This document shows, piece by piece, positions 1 through 8,488 of a stretch of 64,000 nucleotides of DNA. How positions within the stretch are numbered: the first letter of the stretch is position 1; each line of letters opens with the position of its first letter. The notes beneath the pieces were generated by a model, which ran no database searches, had not been told where the DNA came from, and saw nothing but the letters and a program-made list of their open reading frames with translations. This DNA is from Candidatus Limisoma faecipullorum (GTDB taxonomy: Bacteria; Bacteroidota; Bacteroidia; Bacteroidales; Muribaculaceae): contig JADIMC010000053.1 in the NCBI GenBank assembly GCA_017694955.1, positions 1-64,000 on the forward strand. The letters are read 5' to 3'. The position numbers were made by a program, and so were the translations under genes.

Positions 1-416
1 GGACAGCATCGAAAGGCATTCTATGCGGGTTGCACCTTATATTAGGACTTCCCGGAGAAAACGAAAACGACATATTGGCGACTGCCGACAAAGTATCCGA
101 ATTACCTGTCGATGTAATCAAACTCCACCAACTGCAACTAATCAAAGGAACTAAGCTCGCCCGACAAGTGGAGCAAGGAGTACTGCAAATATGCCAATGG
201 AGCGTTGACGAATATATTAGCCTCTGCCTCCTGTTCATTGAACGCACACGCGGAGACATCGCCATAGAGCGTTTCGTGTCACAATCGCCCGACAATCTGC
301 TGATTTCACCCCGCTGGGGACTGAAAAACTACGAATTCACCAACCGCCTCAACGCCGAAATACGCCGCCACGGCACCGTACAAGGCTCGAAATACAAACA
401 AAGTGTTGAGAATTAA
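1..416 (+). CDS. YhcC-type radical SAM protein, C-terminal part
   Basis: The reading frame is open from the left window edge, so the start and the CX3CX2C cluster lie outside. What remains (about 138 residues) carries the HLILGLPGE motif, then a KLHQLQLIKGT stretch and a C-terminal region matching my memory of the TIGR01212/YhcC family of uncharacterised radical SAM proteins (HLIVGLPGE, IKLHPLHIV in E. coli YhcC). The family binds a [4Fe-4S] cluster and S-adenosylmethionine; its substrate is not established. The stop codon lies in the loop of an 11-bp inverted repeat that probably ends transcription. The family call is fairly firm; no function is inferred beyond it. Confidence 0.8.
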   Translation, partial: TASKGILCGLHLILGLPGENENDILATADKVSELPVDVIKLHQLQLIKGTKLARQVEQGVLQICQWSVDEYISLCLLFIERTRGDIAIERFVSQSPDNLLISPRWGLKNYEFTNRLNAEIRRHGTVQGSKYKQSVEN

Positions 417-450
417 TGAGCTATGTATGCCCAACTCTCAACACTTTTCT
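401..450 (+). terminator. Terminator overlapping end of radical SAM gene
   Basis: Perfect 11-bp inverted repeat, AAGTGTTGAGA at 401-411 and TCTCAACACTT at 436-446, followed by TTTCTGTT. The left arm is still coding and the stop codon (414-416) is in the loop. Confidence 0.6.
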
Positions 451-600
451 GTTCAACTCTTATAATAACGTGAGTCCAATATACGAATTGAAAGAGCTGT
501 GAAATCAAAAGAATGAATTACAAAGGTTTCACTTTTCAACGCACACCTTTCCAGCTTCCAAACGGATATAGGACAAGTTGATGACTGGTTTGAAAAATCC

Positions 601-1269
601 TTATTGCGGTTTCATTGTGAGCGTGCCATCAGGGGCTACTTCAAAGTCGATTTCATAGTAAACGATTGATGTGGTCCCGGCATTCGACACTGTTTCGTTG
701 CCTTTTTCAATTACGTTGAACGTGAATTCCGTGCGGTAGTCGGCAACATATTCACCTTTGCCGGAGCTTGATTCGGGTACTCCCGCCTTTATCCTGTACT
801 CTGCCAGCGATTTAAATTCATATTCCGCGGGAATCATAGCCTTTGCGTCTTCCAATTGCTTTGTGATTGCAGCTGGGTCGAGCTTACTTGCGTCAATAGG
901 CGTTATCTTCTCGTAGTCAAGCCCTTGACTGTACCAATGGTCAGGAGATATATCGGCGGGTTTCCAGCCGAGTTGACCTAAGAATCCTTGGCTGAACACC
1001 TGCCCGTTCGATTTTACGAGCTTCACGAAAATGCTGCCCAAATTAAGGTTGTTTTCTAATTTCTCAGAGTCGCTTGTGCCTTCGCTCCATTCGACTTGGA
1101 TAAGTTTCCACTCCTTGGGGTCAACGTTCTTGGTAGTGATTTCCTTTACTTTCTCTACCGCTTCGGGTGAGTCCATCGCAAGTTTTCCGAATGAGCTTGC
1201 ACCACCGCAAGAAGTGATTGCGCCTGCTGTCAGTGCGACTGCCATCAAATTTAAGAATTTGGCTTTCAT
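601..1269 (-). CDS. Hypothetical lipoprotein
   Basis: 222 residues with a signal peptide ending in a lipobox-like AITSC (Cys about residue 21), so probably a membrane-anchored lipoprotein. The mature part is charged and soluble-looking, with no family I recognise. A TATATTTG -7 box lies on the minus strand at 1338-1345, about 70 bases upstream of the ATG, and a run of eight G (minus strand; 1362-1369) sits where the -33 element would be. It appears monocistronic: the radical SAM gene converges from the left and the next minus-strand gene lies more than 400 bases upstream. No function is proposed. Confidence 0.75.
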   Translation of the reverse strand: MKAKFLNLMAVALTAGAITSCGGASSFGKLAMDSPEAVEKVKEITTKNVDPKEWKLIQVEWSEGTSDSEKLENNLNLGSIFVKLVKSNGQVFSQGFLGQLGWKPADISPDHWYSQGLDYEKITPIDASKLDPAAITKQLEDAKAMIPAEYEFKSLAEYRIKAGVPESSSGKGEYVADYRTEFTFNVIEKGNETVSNAGTTSIVYYEIDFEVAPDGTLTMKPQ

Positions 1270-1704
1270 AAATAAGGTATGTTTTAAAATTTATAAATAG
1301 TTAGTTGGTTTGAATTTTAATTGGTCTTTCAATATTGCAAATATACAGAAAAGGGGTATTACCCCCCCCGATTTGGTTAAAAAATCATAATTTCACCTTA
1401 ATTTGAGATGCTTTTTCCCAATGCACCATCGCCAATATTTACTTTTCTACCACCAAATAAATGCGTTGATTGATATTCCTATCTATGTTGACATTAGACT
1501 TGACAAGGCATAGCCAGTAAACACATTGTAATACAGATCCATAAAGGCAGCGGACAGGAAACCCGCGGCTTTGCCGCGGGTTGTTCATACGAAGAGTCTA
1601 TAAGACTTTTAACTGTCAAACAAGTAATCATCTATTCTCTTTTGACTTATAGAATAAATCCTACTATATCGATCTCCCGACACTTTCTGCTCAACGTTTA
1701 CAAA
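1270..1704. other. Intergenic region with promoter and GC hairpin
   Basis: 435 bases with no convincing gene. It holds the minus-strand -7 box TATATTTG (1338-1345) and homopolymer C8 (1362-1369) upstream of the lipoprotein gene, and a perfect GC-rich hairpin at 1560-1582 downstream of the gene at 1705. The rest is AT-rich without visible structure. Confidence 0.6.
1560..1582. terminator. GC-rich hairpin, possible minus-strand terminator
   Basis: Perfect 10-bp stem AACCCGCGGC / GCCGCGGGTT with a 3-base loop. Read on the minus strand it is followed by TTTCCTGT. It resembles the short palindromes near 14.3 kb and 43.5 kb, so it may be a repeat rather than a dedicated terminator. Confidence 0.45.
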
Positions 1705-2541
1705 CTATTTATAAAGCGCCTTGCTAAGCTCTTCCAGACCGGATTCACCAGGCAAACCGGGATAAGCCTCTTTCATCGCATCCACGAAAGCCTGTGCCGT
1801 TTTGTTTTCCTCAAGCAAATCTTTCATCTTCTTCAGATAAGCAATTTTGAACTCCACAGCATCGCGTGTAGCCGCCCCGCCATGACCGCCGGCAAACAGC
1901 GTCGCCCCAGAAGCCAACGAGTTTTCCGCTTCCGCGATTTCCGCGTCGATGGCAGCCGGAGATGAAACTTGCAGGTGGCTGACATGGGCCTTTGCCGGAG
2001 TCCAATGTGTATAATAAGCCTTGCCACCTATCAAGATACTGGCAGCAGGGAAATCGGATGTCGCACCGCAACGGAACTCGAAAGTCATCCCTGCCCAAGT
2101 CTGCGTAGTGCCGAAAGGCACTTCCGTTACAACTCCCGTAGGCATCTCTGTCATAGAGTCGCCCCACATTTCCTCAAAGTGTTTCATCATGCCTCCATAG
2201 ACAGGTCCTTTGGAAAAAGTATCCATACCTTCCGCCATAATCTGGTCGTGGCTGCCCGTACCGCCCACGTGATAGTCAGAAATGATTTTTTCCACAGGCT
2301 TGCCCAGTTTATTAATGTAGCTGTCGAACTCCGCCACATTGTCCTTGAACAAAGGATGCTCCATTGTCACAAGCGAGTCTTTGCCCTCAACAATGTAACT
2401 TGCATCTGCCATCACATCATTAGTATAATATACATGCAGCTTAAAATTACCGAGGTCGTGCACCTCGAAACGTCCTTTTGTCTGTGCCATAACTGTAATT
2501 GTTAAAATATTCAACAAAATAAATAATGCTTTTCTCATCAT
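1705..2541 (-). CDS. Metallo-beta-lactamase-fold-like exported protein
   Basis: 278 residues with an N-terminal signal peptide (cleavage near TVMAQ). The arrangement of strands, the phrase ISDYHVGGTGSHDQI where a metallo-beta-lactamase family member would carry HxHxDH, and a later AGGHGG motif suggest an MBL-fold hydrolase whose first metal site is degenerate (one His, one Gly-Gly, one His-Asp). I infer a periplasmic or surface location; substrate unknown. It is divergent from an HxlR regulator 246 bases away, a common arrangement for a regulator and its target. The start could be either of two adjacent ATGs (2541 or 2538). The fold assignment is tentative. Confidence 0.6.
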   Translation of the reverse strand: MMRKALFILLNILTITVMAQTKGRFEVHDLGNFKLHVYYTNDVMADASYIVEGKDSLVTMEHPLFKDNVAEFDSYINKLGKPVEKIISDYHVGGTGSHDQIMAEGMDTFSKGPVYGGMMKHFEEMWGDSMTEMPTGVVTEVPFGTTQTWAGMTFEFRCGATSDFPAASILIGGKAYYTHWTPAKAHVSHLQVSSPAAIDAEIAEAENSLASGATLFAGGHGGAATRDAVEFKIAYLKKMKDLLEENKTAQAFVDAMKEAYPGLPGESGLEELSKALYK

Positions 2542-2729
2542 ATTTCTATTTTAATGACCATAAATATCGCACCCAATAGCAACTAAAAGTTTCTTTATCA
2601 CTTTTACACTGCAAAAGTAATACGCAATTGTACTCAAAACAAGTGGGTTCTCCGACGTAAGCTACTTACCCCAATGAAAGCATCACTGATTGCCAACCAA
2701 TTAGAATAATAATTTTTTTAAAAAAGTTT

Positions 2730-2761
2730 CTTGCCGATTAAAAGAAATCTACATACTTTTG
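2730..2761 (+). promoter_or_regulatory. Promoter of HxlR regulator
   Basis: CTTG at 2730-2733 and TACTTTTG at 2754-2761 with a 20-base spacer match the Bacteroidetes TTTG/TAnnTTTG form; the ATG is 26 bases downstream. Confidence 0.6.
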
Positions 2762-2787
2762 TAGAGTAATTTGACACACATAATATT

Positions 2788-3198
2788 ATGGACAGGACAA
2801 CGATAGAAGACGCAGCATATCCGAATTGCCCAATACGCAACATCTTATCAAGACTTTGCGACAAATGGTCGCTTTTGGTCATCTATACGCTCAACAAGGC
2901 AGGAAAATCAGCCGTGCGCTTCAAGGAATTGCAGCGTGAGATACCCGATATATCGCAAAAAATGCTGACCGTGACACTGCGTACATTGGAAAGCGACGGC
3001 TATGTCACTCGCACCGTGTATCCCGAGGTACCCCCAAGAGTAGAGTATGCGCTGACACCGCGTACCCATACCCTGCTCCCACACATAGATGCATTAATGA
3101 AATGGGCAATAGAAAATAATGATTCCATCATAAATGATAGGAAAAAGGCAAACGCAAAAAATAACCTTGCCATTAAACACCAATGCCAACTAAAATAA
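2788..3198 (+). CDS. HxlR-family winged-helix regulator
   Basis: 136 residues. The CPIRNILSRLCDKWSLLVI opening, the RFKELQREIPDISQKMLT recognition region, and LRTLESDGYVTRTVYPEVPPRVEY wing pattern are those of the HxlR family, DNA-binding regulators that often sense reactive electrophiles or oxidants through a conserved N-terminal Cys. It is divergent from the MBL-like exported protein and may control it; that link is inference from position. A hairpin at 3207-3243 separates it from the convergent DUF1349 gene. Confidence 0.9.
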   Translation: MDRTTIEDAAYPNCPIRNILSRLCDKWSLLVIYTLNKAGKSAVRFKELQREIPDISQKMLTVTLRTLESDGYVTRTVYPEVPPRVEYALTPRTHTLLPHIDALMKWAIENNDSIINDRKKANAKNNLAIKHQCQLK

Positions 3199-3206
3199 AA
3201 GAAAAT

Positions 3207-3243
3207 GGAACGCCGCATAAGAAAAAATCTTATGAAGCGTTCC
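3207..3243 (-). terminator. Terminator between convergent genes
   Basis: Two-part stem GGAACGC/GCGTTCC and CATAAGA/TCTTATG with a 2x2 internal loop. On the minus strand it is followed by ATTTTCTTTTATTTTA, suiting termination of the DUF1349 gene; it could work both ways. Confidence 0.65.
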
Positions 3244-3269
3244 GTCTATGCTGTCCAACTATATATTAA

Positions 3270-3995
3270 TCAATTTCCCATACGGAAATCTGTCACCGAT
3301 TTTTGCTCTAACGAAATATCCTCGAAAACACTTTTACAAATTCCTGTTTTTGGGCATTGGCTTGAAATACCAACCCACAGGCTGTCAGGATAATTGTTTT
3401 TATAAAGCCGGACCATATACCACTCGTTCTTGTCAAATGAATAATAGCTCGCCAGCGTACGTGTATCAGAAGAGAAACGCAAATATACAGATGCCGAATC
3501 GAGTTTTTCATGATTATTGTCGTCGGAAGTTCCTACAGTCCTGACAGTAACTATGCGGTGATTTCCGCGCTCATCCTGTTCAAAAGCAAGTTTATGCCAC
3601 AAAGTGTCATTGGCATATATAAAAATGTCGGCGGCATTATAAGTTCCTTCCTCAGTAAATCCGGGAGTGACTTTTACTGTAAACGTAAACGGTTTTGTAT
3701 TGTCTATTGCGGAAAGCAATATAGGAGCATTGTCGCTTACCGACCCATTAGGATCCCGAAAAAAGTCACGTTTTTCCGCACAACTAAATTCGAGAATGCT
3801 GTCACCTTTCACAGCCACACAAGTATCCGCACCATTAAGAGCACCGGTAAAAGATACTCCATTAAAGCGGACATCACACCTTGAAACATTCACGACACCA
3901 GCATCACTACCATCCATTTGCACGGCAGATTTTTGTTTACAACCTTGCATCGCAAACATACCGGCAAAAACCAATAATACAATCGTTTTCTTCAT
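3270..3995 (-). CDS. DUF1349 domain lipoprotein
   Basis: 241 residues. The signal peptide ends in FAMQGC, a lipobox, so the protein is probably anchored in an outer or inner membrane leaflet. From about residue 45 to the end it matches the DUF1349 (concanavalin-like jelly-roll) pattern: KRDFFRDPNGS, PFTFTVKVTP, FIYANDTLWHKLAFE, and WVGISSQCP near the end. The family is related to lectin/glucanase folds and no enzymatic role is established. It is divergent from a LuxR-type regulator, with a minus-strand -7 box TAATTTTG at 4093-4100. Family call is solid, role unknown. Confidence 0.85.
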   Translation of the reverse strand: MKKTIVLLVFAGMFAMQGCKQKSAVQMDGSDAGVVNVSRCDVRFNGVSFTGALNGADTCVAVKGDSILEFSCAEKRDFFRDPNGSVSDNAPILLSAIDNTKPFTFTVKVTPGFTEEGTYNAADIFIYANDTLWHKLAFEQDERGNHRIVTVRTVGTSDDNNHEKLDSASVYLRFSSDTRTLASYYSFDKNEWYMVRLYKNNYPDSLWVGISSQCPKTGICKSVFEDISLEQKSVTDFRMGN

Positions 3996-4045
3996 ATATT
4001 CCTTATTTTATAATTAATTTTCATCCATTTACAAATGCTTTACAT

Positions 4046-4100
4046 TATCTTTGCACCTATCTTATAGCGGATTAGGACAATCTTTTACAATGCAAAATTA
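4046..4100. promoter_or_regulatory. Overlapping divergent promoters
   Basis: Plus-strand TATCTTTG at 4046-4053 faces the LuxR-type gene; minus-strand TAATTTTG at 4093-4100 faces the DUF1349 gene. No clear -33 partner was found for either. The two transcripts would overlap by several dozen bases. Confidence 0.5.
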
Positions 4101-4147
4101 AAGCGACCGAACAGGATGCACAATAGTTAAAATTAGCCATTTTCATT

Positions 4148-4915
4148 ATGGATGACCAAGAGCAAAAATTAAAGGAACTTTTTACAGAACAAGATTTTCG
4201 CGAATCAGAGAATGGCAATTCCGAGATATTGGCACAAAGGAAGTCATTGGCACAATCCTTCGCAGAAACAGGAAATGGCATTGCAGTGCTGTCCGACTAT
4301 CAAAAAGACATCAGTTACATTTATTCCGGTGCTTTAGGAAAGAAAATAGGATTAGAGAGTAATTCAATAAAAGAATTTTCAGCTTTTGAGGAAGCCATTT
4401 TCAAACACGTACCGTATGAGGAATTAATAGAACGGCATATATTAGAGCTGCGTTTCTTCCAACTGCAAAAGACATTACCTGTTTGTGAACGCCCTTATTA
4501 CTGTATGCTCAATTCTCTTCATTTCAGAACTACAAACCAAAAATACATTCCTATTCTCCACCAATCTTATTATTTGGAAAGCTTCCCGAACGGAAGCATT
4601 TGGCTGGCATTGTGCCTCTATACTCCTTTTGTTGAAAACAATAAACAAATAATTCGTGAGATAATCAATAATAAAACCGGTGAGACCGTATTATCCGACA
4701 CATACAAGCAGCTTGACAAACAAATTCTTTCAGAACGGGAGAAAGAAGTGATATCGTTATTGGCAAAAGGGCAAAGCAGCAAACAAATTGCAGACATCCT
4801 GAATATATCAGTAAATACGGTCTATCGCCACCGGCAAAACATTCTTGCTGCATTACAAGTCAGCAATACGGCGGCAGCCGTTGAAATTGCCGTTCGCCTG
4901 AATTTGATTCATTAA
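4148..4915 (+). CDS. LuxR-type HTH regulator with PAS-like N-terminus
   Basis: 255 residues. The C-terminal 60 or so residues form a LuxR/GerE helix-turn-helix (LSEREKEVISLLAKG, then SSKQIADILNISVNTVYRHR). The N-terminal 190 residues read like a PAS-type sensory domain, with NGIAVLSDYQKDISYIYSG and a later strand-rich part containing HQSYYLESFPNG; no ligand site can be named. No receiver domain is present, so it is not a classical response regulator. Divergence from the DUF1349 lipoprotein gene suggests that gene as a target, which is inference. Confidence 0.85.
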   Translation: MDDQEQKLKELFTEQDFRESENGNSEILAQRKSLAQSFAETGNGIAVLSDYQKDISYIYSGALGKKIGLESNSIKEFSAFEEAIFKHVPYEELIERHILELRFFQLQKTLPVCERPYYCMLNSLHFRTTNQKYIPILHQSYYLESFPNGSIWLALCLYTPFVENNKQIIREIINNKTGETVLSDTYKQLDKQILSEREKEVISLLAKGQSSKQIADILNISVNTVYRHRQNILAALQVSNTAAAVEIAVRLNLIH

Positions 4916-4929
4916 ATAGCATACAGGCC

Positions 4930-5025
4930 TTCATTATATTTCAATAATATAGGATGCGCCTCGGCATAATCAAGTTTGAAAACTCCGTTTTCATTTGCTT
5001 CTGCGCTCGGCTTTCATTACATTTG
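4930..5025 (+). repeat. Promoter-bearing repeat, copy 1
   Basis: This 96-base stretch aligns without gaps to 61991-62086 with 84 identical positions. It ends in a promoter: TTTG at 4994-4997 and TACATTTG at 5018-5025 with a 20-base spacer, 22 bases before the guanine deaminase ATG. Its first 43 bases match the tail of a preceding unit in the tandem array near 62 kb. Confidence 0.85.
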
Positions 5026-5047
5026 CAATACACTAATAATTAACCAG

Positions 5048-5539
5048 ATGAAAAAGAGCATCGAGATAACCGAAAAAGACCTACAATTCCTGAAAACGGC
5101 TTCCGACATTGCACTGCGCAGCGTCGGCGAAGGCGGCGGGCCGTTCGGGGCTGTAATAGTGAAGGACGGAAAGATAGTGGCGGAAGCCAGCAATTCCGTA
5201 ACCATCGACAACGACCCTACGGCACATGCCGAAGTCAACGCCATCCGCAAGGCTTGCAGCAGTTTAGGCACGTTCAAGCTCGACGGCTGCTACATCTACA
5301 GTTCGTGCGAGCCGTGCCCGATGTGCCTCAGCGCACTCTATTGGGCAGGAGTGGCGCGCATATATTATGGAAACACAAAAGAAGACGCCGACGCCATCGA
5401 CTTCAGCGACAAATTCATCTACGATGAGTTGGACAAGCCACAATCCGAGCGCACAATACCGTGCATCCACATTCCCGGGACAGACGCAATAGAAGCGTTC
5501 CGCGCGTGGCAAGCGAAACCCGACAAGACCGAGTATTAG
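5048..5539 (+). CDS. guaD: Guanine deaminase (nucleoside deaminase family)
   Basis: 163 residues from the ATG that follows the promoter at 4994-5025; an ATG further upstream would lie before the promoter and is discarded. It carries the zinc-dependent deaminase motifs HAEVNAIRKAC and SSCEPCPMCLSALYWAG, and a C-terminal FIYDELDKPQSERTIP stretch close to what I recall of Bacillus GuaD. The expected reaction is guanine to xanthine plus ammonia, in the cytoplasm, for purine salvage or nitrogen recovery. It is a single-gene unit whose promoter is a dispersed repeat. Another purine or cytosine specificity cannot be ruled out. Confidence 0.88.
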   Translation: MKKSIEITEKDLQFLKTASDIALRSVGEGGGPFGAVIVKDGKIVAEASNSVTIDNDPTAHAEVNAIRKACSSLGTFKLDGCYIYSSCEPCPMCLSALYWAGVARIYYGNTKEDADAIDFSDKFIYDELDKPQSERTIPCIHIPGTDAIEAFRAWQAKPDKTEY

Positions 5540-5565
5540 CCGATAGTTCTAAAATCAGAAAGTAA

Positions 5566-5604
5566 AAAAAGGGTTACAAGCTAAAATCCACCTGTAACCC
5601 TTTA
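5566..5604. terminator. Bidirectional terminator
   Basis: Eleven-base inverted repeat AAAGGGTTACA / TGTAACCCTTT between convergent guaD and the DJ-1 gene, flanked by an A run on the left and TTTACTT on the right. Confidence 0.75.
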
Positions 5605-5631
5605 CTTAGATCTTATAACCTGCGGATAAAA

Positions 5632-6210
5632 TCAATAGTATTCATTGATTTTCTGCTGCGGATAAAGCAGCATATCGTTCATAACCTTGTCGGCACGCAT
5701 TTTTCCGAGTTCTATCTTCAGAATTTCGTATGCAAGATTCAAAGTTGATGACGGACCGTTGGCTGTGACAATATTACCGTCAACCACTCCACGTGCATCA
5801 ATCATTTTTGCCCCTTTGCACAACTCCTCAAATCCCGGATAGCAAGTGGCTTCCTTGCCTTCAAGCAATCCCATTTGACCAAGCACCACAGCCGGTGATG
5901 CGCAAATAGCGCCTATCTTTCCTCCCTTTGCGTTATGAGCAAGCAACATCTCACGCAAAGTCTCACACTCATACAGATTGGTCGCACCAGGCATACCGCC
6001 AGGCAGTATCAACCATTCCGCATCCGATGTATCTATTTCGCTGATCAATGCATCAGCTATAACTTTCACTGAATGAGCACCAACAACTTCATTCGAATCG
6101 GAAATGGAAACTGTCTTCACATCCAATCCGCCGCGCCTGAGCACGTCAACAGTTCCGAGGGCCTCTATTTCCTCAAAACCGTTTGCAAAAAACAAATAAG
6201 ACGTTTTCAT
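5632..6210 (-). CDS. DJ-1/PfpI family protein
   Basis: 192 residues from the ATG at 6210; the longer open frame upstream has no family similarity and runs through the promoter region of apbE. DJ-1/PfpI signatures are clear: FFANGFEEIEALGTVDVLRR with the conserved acidic residue (Glu13-16), and the nucleophile elbow GAICASPAVVLG with Cys103. Members act as deglycase/glyoxalase-like or redox-protective cytoplasmic proteins; which applies here is unknown. It is divergent from apbE and convergent with guaD. Confidence 0.9.
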   Translation of the reverse strand: MKTSYLFFANGFEEIEALGTVDVLRRGGLDVKTVSISDSNEVVGAHSVKVIADALISEIDTSDAEWLILPGGMPGATNLYECETLREMLLAHNAKGGKIGAICASPAVVLGQMGLLEGKEATCYPGFEELCKGAKMIDARGVVDGNIVTANGPSSTLNLAYEILKIELGKMRADKVMNDMLLYPQQKINEYY

Positions 6211-6319
6211 AAATCTGAATATTAATGGGTTAACCAAATAACATATATTAATGGAGCTTTTTACAACGTAAAAATATGTATAAATTTTCTTTTTGCAAAC
6301 TTTTAACCATAGAAAATTA

Positions 6320-6327
6320 TAATTTTG
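6320..6327 (+). promoter_or_regulatory. -7 box of apbE
   Basis: TAATTTTG, 27 bases before the chosen ATG; no good -33 element at normal spacing. Confidence 0.45.
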
Positions 6328-6354
6328 CACCAAAATAGCAGATATCATATCAAT

Positions 6355-7377
6355 ATGAACAACTCTAAACAGACAAGAGCCATAATACTCGCAATAATAG
6401 GCGTCATAGGAATAATCGCAGTCTTTACGATAAAACCCGAAAGGGAAAGGTGGATAAACAACTCCGGAATAACATGGAACACAGAATACAATATAAAATA
6501 CTGTCACCATACGAATCTTTCCGATTCAACAATATCAGTATTGAGGAAAGTCGAATTAAGCGTGTCGCCTTTCAACAAAAAATCACGCATCACAGCCATC
6601 AACGAGAATCGTTCCGACACCCTCGACGTATATTTGTCACGGCTCTATGACAAATCTGTCGAAATTAACCGCGAAAGCGGAGGAGCATTCGACCCCACGG
6701 TATCTCCCCTTGTCAATCTTTGGGGATTCGGATATAAGAAAACGGACAAACCGAGCCAGCAAGCCATCGATTCGATATTGGCATTCGTCGGCATCAACAA
6801 AACCGACAAGAAAGGGAATGTACTTATAAAATCCGACGACCGTATCACATTTAATTTCAGTGCAATTGCGAAGGGAATGGGATGCGATGAGGTGGGAAAG
6901 ATGCTTGAGCGCAACGGTGTTACCGACTATATCGTGGAAATCGGAGGCGAAATTACGGCAAAAGGACATAATCCGAAAGGACAAAAATGGCGTATTTCCA
7001 TCGACAAACCTATAAATGCCAACGACACGGTCATACACCATTCTGCAGGAATAATCGAAATCACGGATTGCGGAATAGCGACTTCCGGCAATTACCGCAA
7101 CTATCATACCGACAGCGCAGGCAACAAAGTGGCACATACGATAAACCCACACACCGGGATGCCTGAACAATCCGACGTGCTGAGCGCAACGGTAATTGCC
7201 CCTGACTGTATGACAGCCGATGCCTATGCAACCACTTTTATGGTTCTCGGACTTGAAAAATCAAAGAAACTGCTTGACAAACATCCTGAAATATCGGCAA
7301 TGCTGATTACTTCCGACAACGGAAACTCTTTCAAGATATGGGAAAGCGACAACTTCCCCAAAATGCAACAACACTAA
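6355..7377 (+). CDS. apbE: FAD:protein FMN transferase (ApbE)
   Basis: 340 residues from the ATG at 6355; an in-frame ATG ten codons earlier overlaps the -7 box. One N-terminal membrane segment (about residues 10-27, AIILAIIGVIGIIAVF) anchors the enzyme facing the periplasm. ApbE signatures: SGGAFDPTVSPLV, NFSAIAKGMGCD, VEIGGEITAKG, TSGNYRNYH, HTINPHTGMP, and DAYATTFMVLG, the Mg-binding region. It covalently attaches FMN from FAD to a Thr of partner proteins such as NqrB/NqrC, RnfG or fumarate-reductase-like enzymes. No partner gene is adjacent. Its end overlaps the convergent porin-like gene by 4 bases. Confidence 0.93.
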   Translation: MNNSKQTRAIILAIIGVIGIIAVFTIKPERERWINNSGITWNTEYNIKYCHHTNLSDSTISVLRKVELSVSPFNKKSRITAINENRSDTLDVYLSRLYDKSVEINRESGGAFDPTVSPLVNLWGFGYKKTDKPSQQAIDSILAFVGINKTDKKGNVLIKSDDRITFNFSAIAKGMGCDEVGKMLERNGVTDYIVEIGGEITAKGHNPKGQKWRISIDKPINANDTVIHHSAGIIEITDCGIATSGNYRNYHTDSAGNKVAHTINPHTGMPEQSDVLSATVIAPDCMTADAYATTFMVLGLEKSKKLLDKHPEISAMLITSDNGNSFKIWESDNFPKMQQH

Positions 7378-8441
7378 TTACAAATCTCGAACGTAACTCT
7401 CAGCAACCCGACCACATCACAACTACCATCCGCCACAATGCAATGAACAGCAGGCTGCAACGACAGATATTTCCACACCGGACATATCACCGACAGCTCG
7501 ACATCTGTCTCGTCAATTCCAAGCGGACAGAATATACGATTGGCTGACAATCCCACCGACAGGTCCATTTTCGAAACGCCTGTGGCAAGAACCGCACCGG
7601 AAACATATCCACGACATTCCACCTCACTGCCAGGATGCCATCCCCCTTGCGCCATCACACTCAACTGTGCTTCACCAATAGTTGCAACATATTGCTCTAC
7701 ATTCGCCCAATAGCTTGAACGCACCCCGCCTCTGTTTCCTCCGGAATCAAGCATATACCCTAACTCGTACAATGAGAAGGACTCATCTTCGTCATCCGGG
7801 AGGTATGAAACCGAACCAATATTAAGCACGCCATCCGATACAGGACAAAAACGGAATTGACGATTGAAAGCATCAGATGAGACACCGTTATACAAGCTCT
7901 CCTTAAGCTTCCATTTCTCATTCGGACTGTATTCAAAATGCAATGCCAACGCCGACATCGGGAAAGTAGGCAAAGCATATTCCATAGAAAGCACCGGGAA
8001 ATTTCCATACGACGAACCTGTAAAAAACGACGTGACAGGAGTGTTGAAATAATCTTCATCCATCGAACGGAGACCGGCAAAAACATACAATCTGTCATCA
8101 AACGTATGCCCCAAACCAGCCTTTACCAAACGGAAAGCCTTATCTTCTCCGGCATCAAGATTAGAATATCCCTGCACATCATCAGCAACCGGAGTACCGG
8201 CACAATATGAAGACAGTGCTGCAATCTCAAAACCACCGTCATCCCATAGTTCCATATTGGCGCCGACTTCCAGCAGATTAGCCCATCCTGTTGCTCCGCC
8301 GGTCATATTCCACTGTCCCTCAGTGTGCAATGCAACTCCCCATTCACATTCAAATTCACCGCATTCCACCGTCGCACACATATACAACGGGAACAAAAAA
8401 ACCACAGCGCGTTTCGACAGGCGCGTTCTAAACAAATTCAT
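7374..8441 (-). CDS. Porin-like outer-membrane barrel protein
   Basis: 355 residues with an N-terminal signal peptide (cleavage around residues 24-28) and alternating hydrophobic strands. The block YVFAGLRSMDEDYFNTP followed by FFTGSSYGNFPVLSMEY resembles carbohydrate-selective porin (OprB-like) proteins annotated in Bacteroidales. The C-terminus (LRVTFEICN) lacks a terminal aromatic residue, unusual for a barrel. I infer outer-membrane location; the substrate is unknown. It is convergent with apbE and shares the minus strand with manA, which lies upstream; a role in sugar entry would suit the manA neighbour but is conjecture. Confidence 0.55.
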   Translation of the reverse strand: MNLFRTRLSKRAVVFLFPLYMCATVECGEFECEWGVALHTEGQWNMTGGATGWANLLEVGANMELWDDGGFEIAALSSYCAGTPVADDVQGYSNLDAGEDKAFRLVKAGLGHTFDDRLYVFAGLRSMDEDYFNTPVTSFFTGSSYGNFPVLSMEYALPTFPMSALALHFEYSPNEKWKLKESLYNGVSSDAFNRQFRFCPVSDGVLNIGSVSYLPDDEDESFSLYELGYMLDSGGNRGGVRSSYWANVEQYVATIGEAQLSVMAQGGWHPGSEVECRGYVSGAVLATGVSKMDLSVGLSANRIFCPLGIDETDVELSVICPVWKYLSLQPAVHCIVADGSCDVVGLLRVTFEICN

Positions 8442-8488
8442 TTATAATTATGTAACCGATTAACTACAAAAAACCAAGGACTGCAAAG

